A stretch of DNA of 64,000 nucleotides, taken from positions 436,501 to 500,500 of the forward strand of contig NOKP01000001.1 of assembly GCA_002682825.1 (NCBI GenBank), in the 5' to 3' direction. Positions 23,788-34,804 of this stretch are shown here, piece after piece. Positions within the stretch are counted from its first letter, which is position 1; each line of letters begins with the position of its first letter. A program made the position numbers and the translations under genes. The notes under the pieces were generated by a model. It made no database searches. It was not told where the DNA came from and saw only the letters and a list, made by a program, of their open reading frames with translations. This DNA is from Neonectria sp. B-13. Lineage: Eukaryota; Ascomycota; Sordariomycetes; Hypocreales; Nectriaceae.

Positions 23788-25106
23788 CCGCGAGGCCGGT
23801 GGTAGTGTGCGTAGACTGGGAGCCCATAGGCTCGCGGTACCCGCGAAAATGATTAAGCACCGTTGCCGTAGCGATGTTCAACCACTGACCTGGCGTCGTG
23901 CGCCACGACGCGGTCACATTCTTCCTTCATCGGTCATCCTTCTCTGTGCTACAACTCAGATGTTTCCAGCATCACGTGCAGAGAACGCGACTTTTCCCGC
24001 AGACTGTCTCCCTCCAGAACGGAGCTATGAGTCACAAGATGCCCTTTTCAGGTCCATTAATACATAGGCGGCTACGAGGGGTTACGCCTTCACCACCGGG
24101 AAGTCCACTAGAGGGAAGAGTAACAGGCAAACAGTTATATACGCTTGTGATCGATCATATCATCCTCCTAGTGCATTGATAGAGCACCAGCGGAAGATAG
24201 CCACTTGAGGAACTGGCTGTGAGTTCTCATTGTTAGCCAAAGAATGCTAGTATGAAGTCCTAGTGTATGCATTATAGGGGGCGATTTGCTGTAGATTAAA
24301 ACGCCTACGATCAGAAGTTGGGAAAATTTTCGCCAACACCTGCGTGCCCTCCCTGCAAAGCTAGTCCAACCCTGGCCCTACGCCGGACCCCGATGAATTG
24401 TTTAGCAGAAGCTGCCTGAAACTCTACCCTACTCAAGGCATTCATGTCGGACACGTGACCGGGGTAGATCGGTCTAACGGCCCGAATTGATGTGCATTAC
24501 GGCACGGGGAAATTGATAATAACCAAGAGGCCAAATGGGCTATTGCAATTGATGATAGATACGGCTGAAATAACGCCGTTTTGACTGATATCTTGATGTG
24601 TTCATTAATGCCTTTGTCCGCGAGGGATTTCCCCTATCTGTGGTCTCCTTGACCCCTCGTTCCTAAGTCACCGTAACCGCCCGACGGGAGCCTATGGGCT
24701 CCCGTCCAGTATGTAACGTTAATTAAGCAATGTACGTTTCGTTCTTAACAGCTTACCAATAGTCTCCACCTTATGCCTCGGCATGATTGTGGGGCGAATA
24801 CCGTTACCACCGTTCTCACAGAAACAACGTACACATTGCAAACCATTTCCGAAAATGAGCTGACCCTTGAGGCAATTAGTAAGTGGAAAATATTTTGTCA
24901 TCCAGATAATGTAACCCTGTCTTGGCATGTCAGTTCACTGCAAAAAGTCTATTGCATGCCAACAATTATAAAGAAGCCCATAACCTAGAACGATAATGTT
25001 TTCTTCATCCCCATCGCATAATTTGAGGATTTGAGGCAGCATATCATTTCTTTTGATTCCTCTTCTTCTTTTCTGTCATCCCTGCATCGATTTCTTCCCA
25101 TTCGCC
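23788..25106. other. Gene-free interval with a 16-bp inverted repeat
   Basis: No gene is supported in these 1.3 kb. GGGAGCCCATAGGCTC at 23818-23833 recurs as its exact reverse complement at 24688-24703. The right copy sits in a hairpin with 10-bp arms (24683-24692 and 24697-24706). The segment ends in the promoter of the second MBL gene; a pyrimidine-rich tract precedes its ATG. Confidence 0.5.
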
Positions 25107-25946
25107 ATGGCTCACTCTAACTTCAAGAGCAATGTGTTTATCACACACATCACTACGGCCACAGCCGTAGTAGAGATCGATGGTGTCAGATTCATCACCG
25201 ATCCCATTTTCGATGACGACGCCCCTAGAGAATACGACGCGTCGAGTCTTCTTCCACAAGCCACCCAGAAAGTCCCCATTTCGCTCTCCAGCGGCCCCGC
25301 ACTTAGCATCAAGCAGCTGCCCTTCATCCAGGGAGTTCTACTGAGCCACGAGGATCATTTTGATAACCTCGATGAGACTGGCCGCCAGCTTCTAATTGGT
25401 CGCCCTGTCTTTACCACCCCAGACGGCAAGCGAAATCTGTCCGAGTACCCCGAAGTTTCGGCTCTCCAGCCCTGGCAGACCCTGACTTACAGCTGGGAGG
25501 GCGAAAAGTGGTCAATTACCGGCGTCCCTTGCGTTCATCTGCCCGGAGGGGAGGTCACCGGCTTCATCCTTCACAAGGACACCTTCGGCTATGACGTTGA
25601 CGGCCGCCCTAATGTCTTCTACTTCACCGGCGATACTATCCTCCTCCCCGACGTCGTATCTAGACTGCGCGAGAAATACCACGTCGTTGTGGCTCTGATG
25701 AACTTGGGTAACGCCCATGCGCCTTACCCAGATGAAAATGCGACACCCCAGCAGATCACGATGAGTGGCAAGGATGCTGTCAAGATGTTCCGTGGGCTTG
25801 GAGCCGATGTGCTCGTGCCTATGCACTACGAATCTTGGTCGCACTTTACTGAGGGCGAGGAGTCACTTAGAGAGGTGTTCGAGGCGGAGGGAATCATGGA
25901 CCAGGTCATATGGTTGGTCGCCGGGAAGCAAGTCATGATTGTCTAG
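25107..25946 (+). CDS. Metallo-beta-lactamase-fold hydrolase
   Basis: One exon of 279 residues. The N-terminus VFITHITTATAVVEIDGVRFITDPIF is the first strand pair of UlaG-like MBL proteins (shown by FITHITTATAVVEIDG and FITDPIF). LLSHEDHFDNLD carries the metal ligands, GVPCVHLPGGEVTG and FTGDT supply further ligands, and PMHYESWSHF the last histidine. It is a clear paralog of the gene at 15358-16178 but has no intron and keeps about 25 residues that the other lacks or splices out. A hydrolase for a phosphorylated sugar lactone or another small ester is likely. Upstream is a gene-free region, downstream the convergent DHA1 porter. Confidence 0.88.
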   Translation: MAHSNFKSNVFITHITTATAVVEIDGVRFITDPIFDDDAPREYDASSLLPQATQKVPISLSSGPALSIKQLPFIQGVLLSHEDHFDNLDETGRQLLIGRPVFTTPDGKRNLSEYPEVSALQPWQTLTYSWEGEKWSITGVPCVHLPGGEVTGFILHKDTFGYDVDGRPNVFYFTGDTILLPDVVSRLREKYHVVVALMNLGNAHAPYPDENATPQQITMSGKDAVKMFRGLGADVLVPMHYESWSHFTEGEESLREVFEAEGIMDQVIWLVAGKQVMIV

Positions 25947-26509
25947 TTGGGCTAGTTTAACCGTCGCGAAGTGGGAAAAAGATAGAAGATAAAGGTTTTC
26001 AAGTAACTATAGGAGCTTTCATAAAAGATCTTTACTGAAAAGTTAGACCTGGGAGGCGTAGTATTCGCGAGGCACAATGTGAGAAATGGCGTGTCTAACC
26101 GGTAAACGAGGCTTTGGCATTATAGTGGAGGGCCCGAGTGTTGCGTTAGGAAGTAAAAATATTACGTTAAGTGCCAAAGGATGTTTCTTAGATGAACTTA
26201 GTTGTGCGTAAGTAGCTAAAGGAGGAGCCCACGTAGAAAAGTACAGACATAAATCTACATGTGAAGGCTGAATGAGTATGACGGTCAGTGGCGGTAATGC
26301 GGCTTCTCTGTTTTGTTATTTTTGCTTGAATGAACCATGTTCGTTGTTGCCGCACGTTACGTTCGTTTTCCATTATATGTTGTAGCACGCTTCTCTTTCT
26401 TTCTTTTCTAAAACTAGTATATGTACAGGTATGGCTTCTCACCCTCCAAAATATGTTTTACAAGGTCACTCTGACTGCTCCTTGTAGTGATGTTAAAGGA
26501 CTATTGTCA
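25947..26509. other. Convergent intergenic region, AT-rich
   Basis: This is the shared 3' flank of the MBL gene and the MFS drug transporter. Poly-T and AT-rich tracts suit polyadenylation sites. No gene was found. Confidence 0.5.
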
Positions 26510-28107
26510 TTACCGGTCAAATCCATCAGATGCTTCCTCCGTCTGTTTAGCCATGGCCGACTTCATAAAGGGGCTGCGAGCCCTGATTTGTTTTCCCCAG
26601 ATGAACATGGCGATCGGTGTACCGGCGAGAACCAAGGAAACGAAACCTAGAAGGGAACTAGCCCACTGGAAGCCAAGGTTGGTGTACATGCTGCTGGCGG
26701 CAAGTGGTAGAAAGGCCACACCAATGTTCTCACCCAATGTGGCAGCGCCGACGGCACTTCCTGCGTAGTTGCTGTATGCATCGATGAGGTAGTTGACATT
26801 GCTGACGATGACAGCCGAAGTTCCCATTCCCACCATTCCCAGCCCGATGGCAGGCGCAATCCAATGAACGTAAGAATATGAGGTCCACGCATAAACGAAC
26901 ATGCCTCCCGTGACTCCAATTAACCCCCCAATAACGGCGGCGTACAGCCGGGCCTCGGGGATTGGCGTGCCAGGCATCTCGGTGTTGCGCGAAGCAGACG
27001 AGTAGTACAGGGAGTTAGTCGCAAGACACAGGACAAAGCCTAAAATCTCCCCAATGACGATGGTAGCCTGGACATATCCTGACTCAATCGCGTTCCACCC
27101 GTACAGCTCTTGAAAGACTTTTTCGATAGACTGTGTGAAGATGTAAACCATCCCCAGGCTAAAGCTGGCCCAGAGAGTAGCGATAAAGACAACAGACTCG
27201 GTGCAAAGCATGTAGAGGGGCCGCTGTGCGCTTTGCCAGACAGCGCGGATGATTGACTTGGACTCGAGCTCCTTCTGGCTGTAGATTTCGTGGCCTTGTT
27301 TTCTTTGCTTTTGCGCGCGTGCCGTTAGTATTGCCGAGCCCCGAGTCTCTGGAAGCGCGAGAATGAAGATGGGGAAAAAGACACCCGTCCATATAAGTTC
27401 GATGTATCCAACCCACCGCCAGTCGAGGAACTGGAAAATAGAGGCGCCGACGACGGGACCGAGGCTGCTTGACACCAGATATATCGTGATAAAGGAGGCG
27501 TTGGGTACGGTACGGTCCCGAGCCGTGGAAAAGACGTTGGAAATGATTCCAGCGACCGAATTGCCCAGGATGGCTACGCAGCCGCCGCTGAAGAACCGAG
27601 TGATCACGAGGGTGGCAAAGTTCGGAGCCAGCCCAACCGGGATCAAGAAACAGAGGAATACAAAGTAGACAGCAAGAAACACCACTCTCATGCCAAAATC
27701 CTCCATGATCGGAAGCAAAACAAGCGAGAACAGGGCGCCTCCTAGCCCCCAGGATGTGAGGGGCCAGTAGGAGTGGGGGAAGTCGGCATCGCTAACATGG
27801 AAGTCTTCGTTGATGGCTTCATGTGCGGTGGTGATGATGGTTCCATTCATCATGGACATGAAAGTTGCAAAGAGGCCAAGTCCGATGACAAGCCGCTTTT
27901 TCTTCAGCGACCAGTTATACGGATTCTCAGGATCGTTCGGTCCACTCCATTGAATGAGATTTGGCTCAGCTGTAACAAAGCAAAGGTGTTAGATTGCCAT
28001 CACTGTTTTCTGCGCTGGCTTCTTGACTAACAGTTCATATGGTGCCCAACTGGCGAGCTTTCGACTGGTGTGTCCACATCGGAAGGGCGGGTGAGCTCGT
28101 GTGGCAT
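26510..28107 (-). CDS. MFS transporter, DHA1 polyamine/multidrug type
   Basis: Two exons (28107-28032 and 27969-26510) give 511 residues. The pre-helix motif WSGPNDPENPYNWS identifies the fungal DHA1 group that exports polyamines, drugs or metabolites. Twelve helices follow, with GAATLGENIGVAF and LGFQWASSLLGF in the last third as in this family. The gene is intact, and the first intron of 62 nt is needed to join the N-terminal exon to WSGPND. It may export a product or toxin linked to the neighbouring catabolic genes, or act in general resistance. Confidence 0.88.
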
Positions 28108-28771
28108 ATTGCAGTGAATGGCGTTGTGATATTTGAAGCCCGAGTGAATAAAAACAAATATCCAGCTCTGTAGGGAAAATACTTACTAACAATGTGGTCA
28201 GTTCTCTTCACTCTTAACCTTGAATAATAAACGGTCGCTAAGTATTGTGTGACTCTTACATCTTATTGAATATTAGCTATAACGTAACTTGTCGGCCAGC
28301 CGTACTATCCGAAAGCAGATCACTAATCGTTTTCATTATTCAGCGCTGAATCACGGGAACTGCTTCGTCTGATAAATTAGCGAGTCTGTGCTCATCGTAG
28401 AAAAAAGTGGTTTTGGAACACTTACTACATGACTAAGAAGTTCGTTGTGGTAGAGAAATGCCGGGTTTAGAATCACGGGACGGTATTTAGCGTGCTTGGC
28501 GGGAAAAGATGCCTAAAATGGCTTAGTGATTACTAGGGTTGGTAATTGGAGCCTTGCTTTTCGCCCTTTTGAAAGCACAGTTTATTAATCCCTTCCCTAT
28601 GAACCTGTTAGCTCTGCTCATTTAGCATTAGGTAACCAATACCATGTACCATCATGTGTCTAGGGGAACAGCTATAAATATCTGTTTCTCTTTTCAATTA
28701 GGCTTTCTAACTTACCATAAACAAGTTCATTACGTTGAATTTCCGTATTATAACCTATCGTCACTTCCAAC
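28108..28771. other. Divergent promoter interval
   Basis: The region lies between the DHA1 gene and the small membrane-protein gene. It is AT-rich, and TATAAATA occurs at about 28672, roughly 100 bases before the next ATG, which is a plausible TATA element. No gene is supported. Confidence 0.45.
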
Positions 28772-29243
28772 ATGCCTGGTCTTTCCGGCTGCGAGTCTGC
28801 CCTGTTCTACACAGCGGCCTTTCTAAACCTCGCTATCATTCCTAAGCACTTGATAGTTGGCGCCACGAAGGTTAAAGCCGCTGTTGCCTCTATTCCCAAC
28901 ACTCCTGAATTCGCGCTTCCAAAAGCCGTCCTCCGTCCCACTTGGGAACTCGCCAATGCTCACCTGCTGACGCTAGGTAAGTCTGCTCTGCCCGTCGCTC
29001 AGCCCTGTCTAAAGCTGCTTTAATTCTCTTGGACTGAAATTCTAACATTAGATAGTTCTCCTCAACTACAAGTGGGCGAAGTATGGTGCCCCTAACAGCG
29101 TTGAGGAGAGGTTAATTCTTTGTGTTAACTTTATTGGCTTAATGCGCTGCGGACTTCAATATTTCATGGTTCCTATGTACCCTGCTCTTATTGCACTATG
29201 GGTTGCCCCAGCTTGTAGTACCTTAGCCTACTGGCTATCGTAA
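28772..29243 (+). CDS. Small four-helix membrane protein, unknown function
   Basis: Two exons (28772-28976 and 29056-29243) make 130 residues. Only the GATAG|TTCTCC acceptor keeps the frame. Hydrophobic segments are at about residues 9-30 (ALFYTAAFLNLAIIP), 64-75, 90-102 and 105-128. The sequence NYKWAKYGAPNSVEERLIL links helices 2 and 3. The layout resembles short fungal membrane proteins of unknown role that I have seen annotated only as hypothetical. The second exon is AT-rich in silent positions, as if lightly mutated. It is the last intact gene before the decayed repeat block. Confidence 0.65.
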
Positions 29244-29449
29244 ACTGAGGGTTTCTATTTATTATACCTACTTGCTAGAGTGCTCTAAAATGTATTATTA
29301 GAATCTCATTTAGCAGTATGAGCTAAATATATTGTGTTAGTAGATTTACACATTTGGGGTTTAATGCCAGCTGGTACAGTCACGATTTACTGCACCTACT
29401 TTTATACCTATCTCTTATAATCAGTGAATTCCCCTTTTGATCATTCTCT

Positions 29450-29787
29450 AGGTCGTTGACCTGTTTACCCGGCATCTCTCGGGCCATTCGGAACAGCAAA
29501 GTAAGCCACAAAATACCAGGGTCGTTGATCTCAAACTGTTCTCAAAGTGGGGTGACATGGCCCTGCGGTCTACAGCATCGCAGCTCAAGCAAATAGTTCC
29601 AAGAGCCCTGGTCGCACAGTCTAAAGGATCTTGTCATCTACTGTGGCTGAGGGTCAGGATGATGACGCGGATGGTGGAGGAGCGCGAAAGGCTTCAGAAA
29701 CATTTTAAACGTTACAGCCATGAACGAGCAAGGAAAATCACCGATACTGACTCAAATTATTCAGAGGAGACGAACTCGACCACGTAG
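29450..29787 (+). pseudogene. Orphan reading-frame fragment, possible transposon piece
   Basis: One open frame runs from about 29450 to 29787 (VVDLFTRHLSGHSEQQ ... FSKWGDMALRSTASQLKQIVPRAL ... RMVEERERLQKHFKRY). It has a basic, helical C-terminus and no start codon that fits. I cannot assign a family. It looks like an internal exon or a broken mobile-element protein, because it lies at the border of a decayed repeat block. Confidence 0.3.
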
Positions 29788-30698
29788 ACAAATAGGACTG
29801 ACGAGTCGTGGAGACCATAGAAGTGCTTGAAGAAGGTAGTAAGAGAGCAGCTGGTGACTGTACTGATGTAATCATCATCTTGGACAATCAAGATTAATAG
29901 AGGAGAGTTGACTAATGTAGATATGATAAGATTTAAGGTTGTAGGTAGGCTATACATGATAGATAGCATTATACTTATAGTTGGCTTTAGGATAGAAGAG
30001 ACTACCTACTTGATGGTTGACATAGGAGTTAAGGTTGGAAATATTGTGCAAGTACTTAGTGAAAGTTAGACTTGTTAGGGCTGAGTGTACATCTTAAAGC
30101 GAGAAACACAAATGCAAGCATAAGTACCTTAATGCATTAACGGTATGCTATAGGAGCTAGGGTGGGCTGGGGTGTAAGGTAGGTGAAGATCATTACTGGA
30201 ATTGTGAGGATCATTTACGAGGGGAGGAGGAGCTATATCAATTGTGTAAGCTCTAACCTTGAACTGAAGACCATGTAATACGAAAACATCAGCCAACTTA
30301 GATGAAAGAAATGGGCAGTAGAATGCAAATAAGGGGCCAACATGGATAATGGTGAATGAATACATTGTCAAGGAACTAATGTTAAAATATCCTGATAGTG
30401 TTCAATAATAGAGGGGTGATCAATTCCAATATCCTCGTAAACTGTGGAAGAGCTCAGTAAGAGACCTTACAGGGTTCCGTGCTGCTGACTTATCATTGTG
30501 TGTCTGCTGTGCCTGGGCTCCCTTGGTAGGAAAAAAAAACCTGGAGTCCTGCCTCTTCCTCTGTGTTAGTCTAGGATCACTGCCAATCTGTTGAGTAGTT
30601 TTCCTAACCCTATGAGAAGACTCTTCCTTGGCATTCCTTTCTTACTCTGCCCCCTTTGCTTGTGTCTTGGTAAGGATGTACCTATGATGGATTAATAC
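29788..30698. other. Low-complexity border region
   Basis: No gene is supported. The minus strand between 30430 and 30690 can be read in a frame different from the pseudogene upstream of it (KRQDSRFFFPTKGAQAQQ), and may be its decayed 3' continuation. Confidence 0.35.
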
Positions 30699-32130
30699 CT
30701 ATGAGTTTGCATTGTTACCATCTTGGGCTTGCTTAGGATTTGTGACGAGAAATGCTGGCCATGCTACTTCTCTGAACTCTTTGTTCGTTAGCAATTCAGG
30801 ACGGGGTGTAGGCTGCTGTTGACTCTGGTGCCTGCTTTTCTTTTGCTGTGTTGGCGACTGAGCAGATGATGATGAGCCGGGCTTTACGGAGGGTTGGGAT
30901 CCTGGTGGCGGCAATGGCTGCCACTCTTCGGGAAAGTCGAAAGAAAAGCTAGGCCTTATTTGCTCTTCTAACTGCTGAACCTGCGACCAACCATGGCATA
31001 TCTTGTCAGAGACTAGCTTTAGGTGGGACTCGAACTCGCCTTGTTGTGAACGGGGGACTAGAATGCTTAAGACACCTGATATGTCTGAAATGACCGACTT
31101 GAAAGCAGCTTCTTGATTCTTTCTCTGCCTCTTAGGAAGAATCCTTAGTAGGATAGCATGGGCGTACATCTTGGGGAGAGGATTCTGGGTATTGAGATCA
31201 CCCAAAACACCCTTGAGCTCTCTGCCCTGTGTGATGCGTGTTGATCTAAAGATGTACTTGGCAAGTGCTTTGCTAAGGATGATAAGGCTAGTGACAATTC
31301 TTATCTGCTTGGCAACTGGCGAGTTGGAAGCTGGCAGTGGAATTCGTTGCTGGCTTGATACCTGCACCTGGACCTCTTTTCATACTGTGGAATCTTTGAG
31401 ACAAGTATTGTTGAGGTTGCTATGCAAAAAAGCCTCTATGTGTTTGAAGGCAATGTTGAAGAAATTGGCCAATAGATTAAGGCTGTGTTCTGACGTTAGC
31501 ATTGGGCATAATTAGGCTGTAAAGATAGCGTAGGCATAAGGAAAGGTGTTTGAGCATACATTAGAACTCTTTTGTCCACAAGACTCTCTAAGTTGACGAT
31601 GAAGGACTGGATTACATTAAGGTTTCCCTGAACTTGGCCTAGCTTAGTAGTCATAGATGCCAATTGCTCCTGTTCAGATTTCAACTCCTTTTTGAGCCTT
31701 GTCTGCTCCTTCTGGGCATTTTGCAGGCTCTTGGCTTAGGATCTCTCTTTGCTGGTTAACTTTCTGATTTCAACATCCTTAGACTTGGTCGTTGCTATAG
31801 CCTGTTCTACCTCTGTTTTGAACTGTCTAACTTGATTGTTGAGCTTCTGTGAGGTTGTTTGTGCGTCCTTCAGTTTCTTTTCGGCTGTGTGTTTGGCGCG
31901 GTTGGCCTCTTCATATTTGTTATTTTCGGATTGCCACTTATTCTTAGACTTTGTTAGTGCTTAGATATTTTGCTTGAAAGTAGTGTTGAGTCAAAAGACC
32001 TCTGCCTTAAGGTTGTTATTTTCCTGGCATAACCCCCTGAGGCGCTTGAAACTGTCTTAAGCATAGTACTTGTTGATGAATGAGAAGAAGCTGTTGATAG
32101 GGTTTTCTAGGCCTTTAGAAGGAGGCGAGA
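30699..32130 (-). pseudogene. Decayed coiled-coil protein with RIP-type stops
   Basis: On the minus strand, a lysine- and glutamine-rich coiled coil can be read from about 32130 (KLKDAQTTSQKLNNQVRQFK, NAQKEQTRLKKELKSEQE). It then shifts frame near 31500 into the 222-residue segment ending at 30699, which contains KYIFRSTRITQGREL, FSFDFPEEWQPLPPP and a Q/S-rich tail. At least four in-frame stops occur in the coiled coil. Three are TAA and one is TGA, as C-to-T changes in CAA or CGA codons would give. I do not recognise the family; a gene carried by a mobile element is plausible because it borders AT-rich RIP blocks. Confidence 0.6.
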
Positions 32131-32159
32131 TGTTGTTGGTTTTTAGTAGTGATTTATTA

Positions 32160-32306
32160 GGTATTAATAGCATTAAGATAGATATTGCAGATTTTTGCAT
32201 TTATTTCATTATATAAGGCTATTGATTAATAGAAGCTATAATGAATAGTAGTATATAGCTGGGCATTTTGCTCTTAGGTTAAGGCTAGAATTTACTATAT
32301 TATATA

Positions 32307-32338
<32 letters not shown>

Positions 32339-34258
32339 TATAATATAGAATACTTATATTCTAAGGTTAAATAACTAAAGATAGCTAGTATAAGGTAATT
32401 AGGTTTTAAACCTAAGTTTAAAAGTCTATTTACTTAAGCTAAAAAAAGAATCTATTCTATAGCTTAGTCTTTAAACCTAAGTTTAAAAGCTTAATTACTT
32501 ATATAATAGTTAGGTTTAACCTAAAGGTCTAAAATAGGTCTAAAGTGTATAGTTTAATGATTAAGTAGATTAGGATATTATATTAAGTAATATAGATCAT
32601 AGTAATAATATACAATAGTAAGTTATTATATAATTAAAGTAGAGTATTAATAGCTAAGGAGCTTAAGGCTCTTATCTAATGTATTAAGTGAATATATATA
32701 TATATTTTATAGTATTCTATTAAATTATAGTTTAGAATTATAATCCTATTTAATAGATTAGTTATAGTTTAAAGTTATAATCTATAATAGATTATAGTTA
32801 GTAATTATAATCTATAATAGATTATAATTAGTAATTATAATCTTTCTATAATTAATAGGAAATTAGTAAAGGTAAATATAATATATATATACTATATAAC
32901 TAGGGTTAACCTAGGCTATAACACTTAGTAAGCTCTTACTAAGCTATACTTATAAGCTCTTATACAATCTATATAGCCTATTTTAAGTAGATTTAAGCCT
33001 TATTTCTAAGCTATAAATTATAGTTTAAAAGTCTAATTTATAAGATATAAAAGAAGTTAAAACTAATTAATACCTTAAGGCTAAGGAATTAGTTTAATTA
33101 ATAGTCTTTAGTTATTATATTCTACTATAAGATAGAATCTAGCCTAATAAAGCAATAGCCTAATAGATTATAATAGAATAGGTCTTTTTAGAAAGACTAG
33201 CTTTAAAGCTAGAAAAGAATAATAATACTACTAATATAGAGAAGAGGTTTATTAATAGTTTAAAGTATAATAACTATGTCTTATGGGTTATGCAGTTGAT
33301 AAATAATGCTATACTAACTAATCTACAACCAAAGGAGTAATGACTGCATTAGAAAGCGAGAGAATCCTACTATAGTTATCTCTAACATTGGCTATAAATC
33401 GTGGAGGGATTTGGCAGAGGGAGTTCTAGGAATCCTGATGGTCGTTCCTAGCGTCAGTGGATGGAGGGGGCAAAAGTTAATAATTAGGTTCAAAATCCAA
33501 AGATCTATCCCTCTGTTAAGCTTAAGCAAAGGAAACATATAACTGTTTAGTGCAATTGTAGATAAGCAGAAACAGTAGTCCAAACAGTAGTTTTAATAGT
33601 GCTTTAAGAAGTTATATAACCCTATTTATACCTTATAAATTATATAATTAATAGATAATACTATTTTAATTAATTTATAGCTAAAAGAGTAATATATTAG
33701 AAACTAAGGGAATCCTATTATAGTTATCTCTAATATTAGCTATAAAGCTATATAAAGGGATTTAGTAGCGGGAGTTAAAAGCTAGAGAGGGTAAAAGTTA
33801 ATAATTAGGTTTAAAATCCAAAGACTTATCCCTTTATTAAGCTTAAGCAAAGGAAACATATAACTATTTAGTACAATTATAGATAAGTATAAATAGTAAT
33901 TTAAATAGTAGTTTTAATAGTACTTTTCTAAGTATATATTATTAAAGACTATTATATCTAAATAATAATCTATTATATTAATTAAATGAAAATTAATAGT
34001 TATACTTTATAAGATTAAATAGCTCTAGAAAACCTAGAATCTCTTTATATTAAAACTTTTCTTTTAGTATATTATTTAAGAGATTTATAATAATAAAACA
34101 TAAAATAATCCTTTTTATTAAAAAGTAAATACTATTTTTATATTATAGGAAATAGTAAAAAACTATTTATAAACTATCTTTATTAATATTTATAGTAATT
34201 TTAACCTTAGTTAATATTATCTAATAGATTAAGATAATATAGTAGATAATATATAGTT
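32160..34258. repeat. AT-rich RIP-type block with a tandem duplication
   Basis: The composition drops abruptly to very AT-rich, with many TA dinucleotides and almost no open frame, as in transposons destroyed by RIP. A (TAA)n microsatellite lies at about 32312-32342. Two adjacent copies of one segment of about 320 bases can be aligned at about 33265-33600 and 33630-33935. They share CCTA[CT]TATAGTTATCTCTAA and AAGCTTAAGCAAAGGAAACA. The second copy is more AT-rich and differs mainly by C-to-T and G-to-A changes. Confidence 0.7.
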
Positions 34259-34804
34259 TGGCGGCAGAAAGGGACAAGAAACAACACCCCAAATGGATGA
34301 CAGTCCCTTAGTGAGGTACACAGAAATGCATCGCACAGGCGTCTCAGTCGGTCAGCCCAAAGCTGCACTAGACAGCGCGTATATGGTCAGGCAGTCTAGT
34401 GTTTAGTACCTCCTAATAGGGAAGTATCTCATGAGGTTGATTGTCAAGTCGAAAGCAGGAAAGAATGTTAGCAAGGCATCAAAAAGGCCTACAGTCGGCT
34501 TGACAATCGACGTTGTAGAAGACAGAGGTTTGACCCAGAATTGAGTGAAGATTTGAATGTAATTACAGAATTCTTTCTCAGTAAACAAAGGCAAAGGCTT
34601 GAGCTTTGAGCTCAAATGAGCTCATTTCTCTTGTCTCTCTACAGTAAGAAGCTCTCCTGTCGTTCTCTCTCAAGATGATAATGAAAAGAAAAAGACCCTC
34701 TCCCTCCTTCCCTACTTAACCTTCCTTGCGGTAGCCCCCTTCCATACCCAATTACACCCCTGCTAGCAACCAGCTAGCCCACTTGGCCTTTAGCCCCTGC
34801 CACA
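34259..34804 (-). mobile_element. LTR-like island, possible solo LTR
   Basis: A GC-normal island sits between two AT-rich blocks. Read on the minus strand it runs from TGTGGCAGGGGC (34804) to TTTCTGCCGCCA (34259), so it has TG...CA ends with an imperfect terminal inverted match and is about 546 bases long. An open frame of 70 codons (34615-34403) is probably not a gene. Its terminal half recurs at 930-1204 with RIP-type differences. No target-site duplication was established. A promoter region or another repeat end remains possible. Confidence 0.45.

Noticed and set aside
34403..34615. 70-codon minus-strand ORF in the GC-normal island
   Set aside because: The region is a repeated end with an inverted copy elsewhere, so a gene is unlikely.
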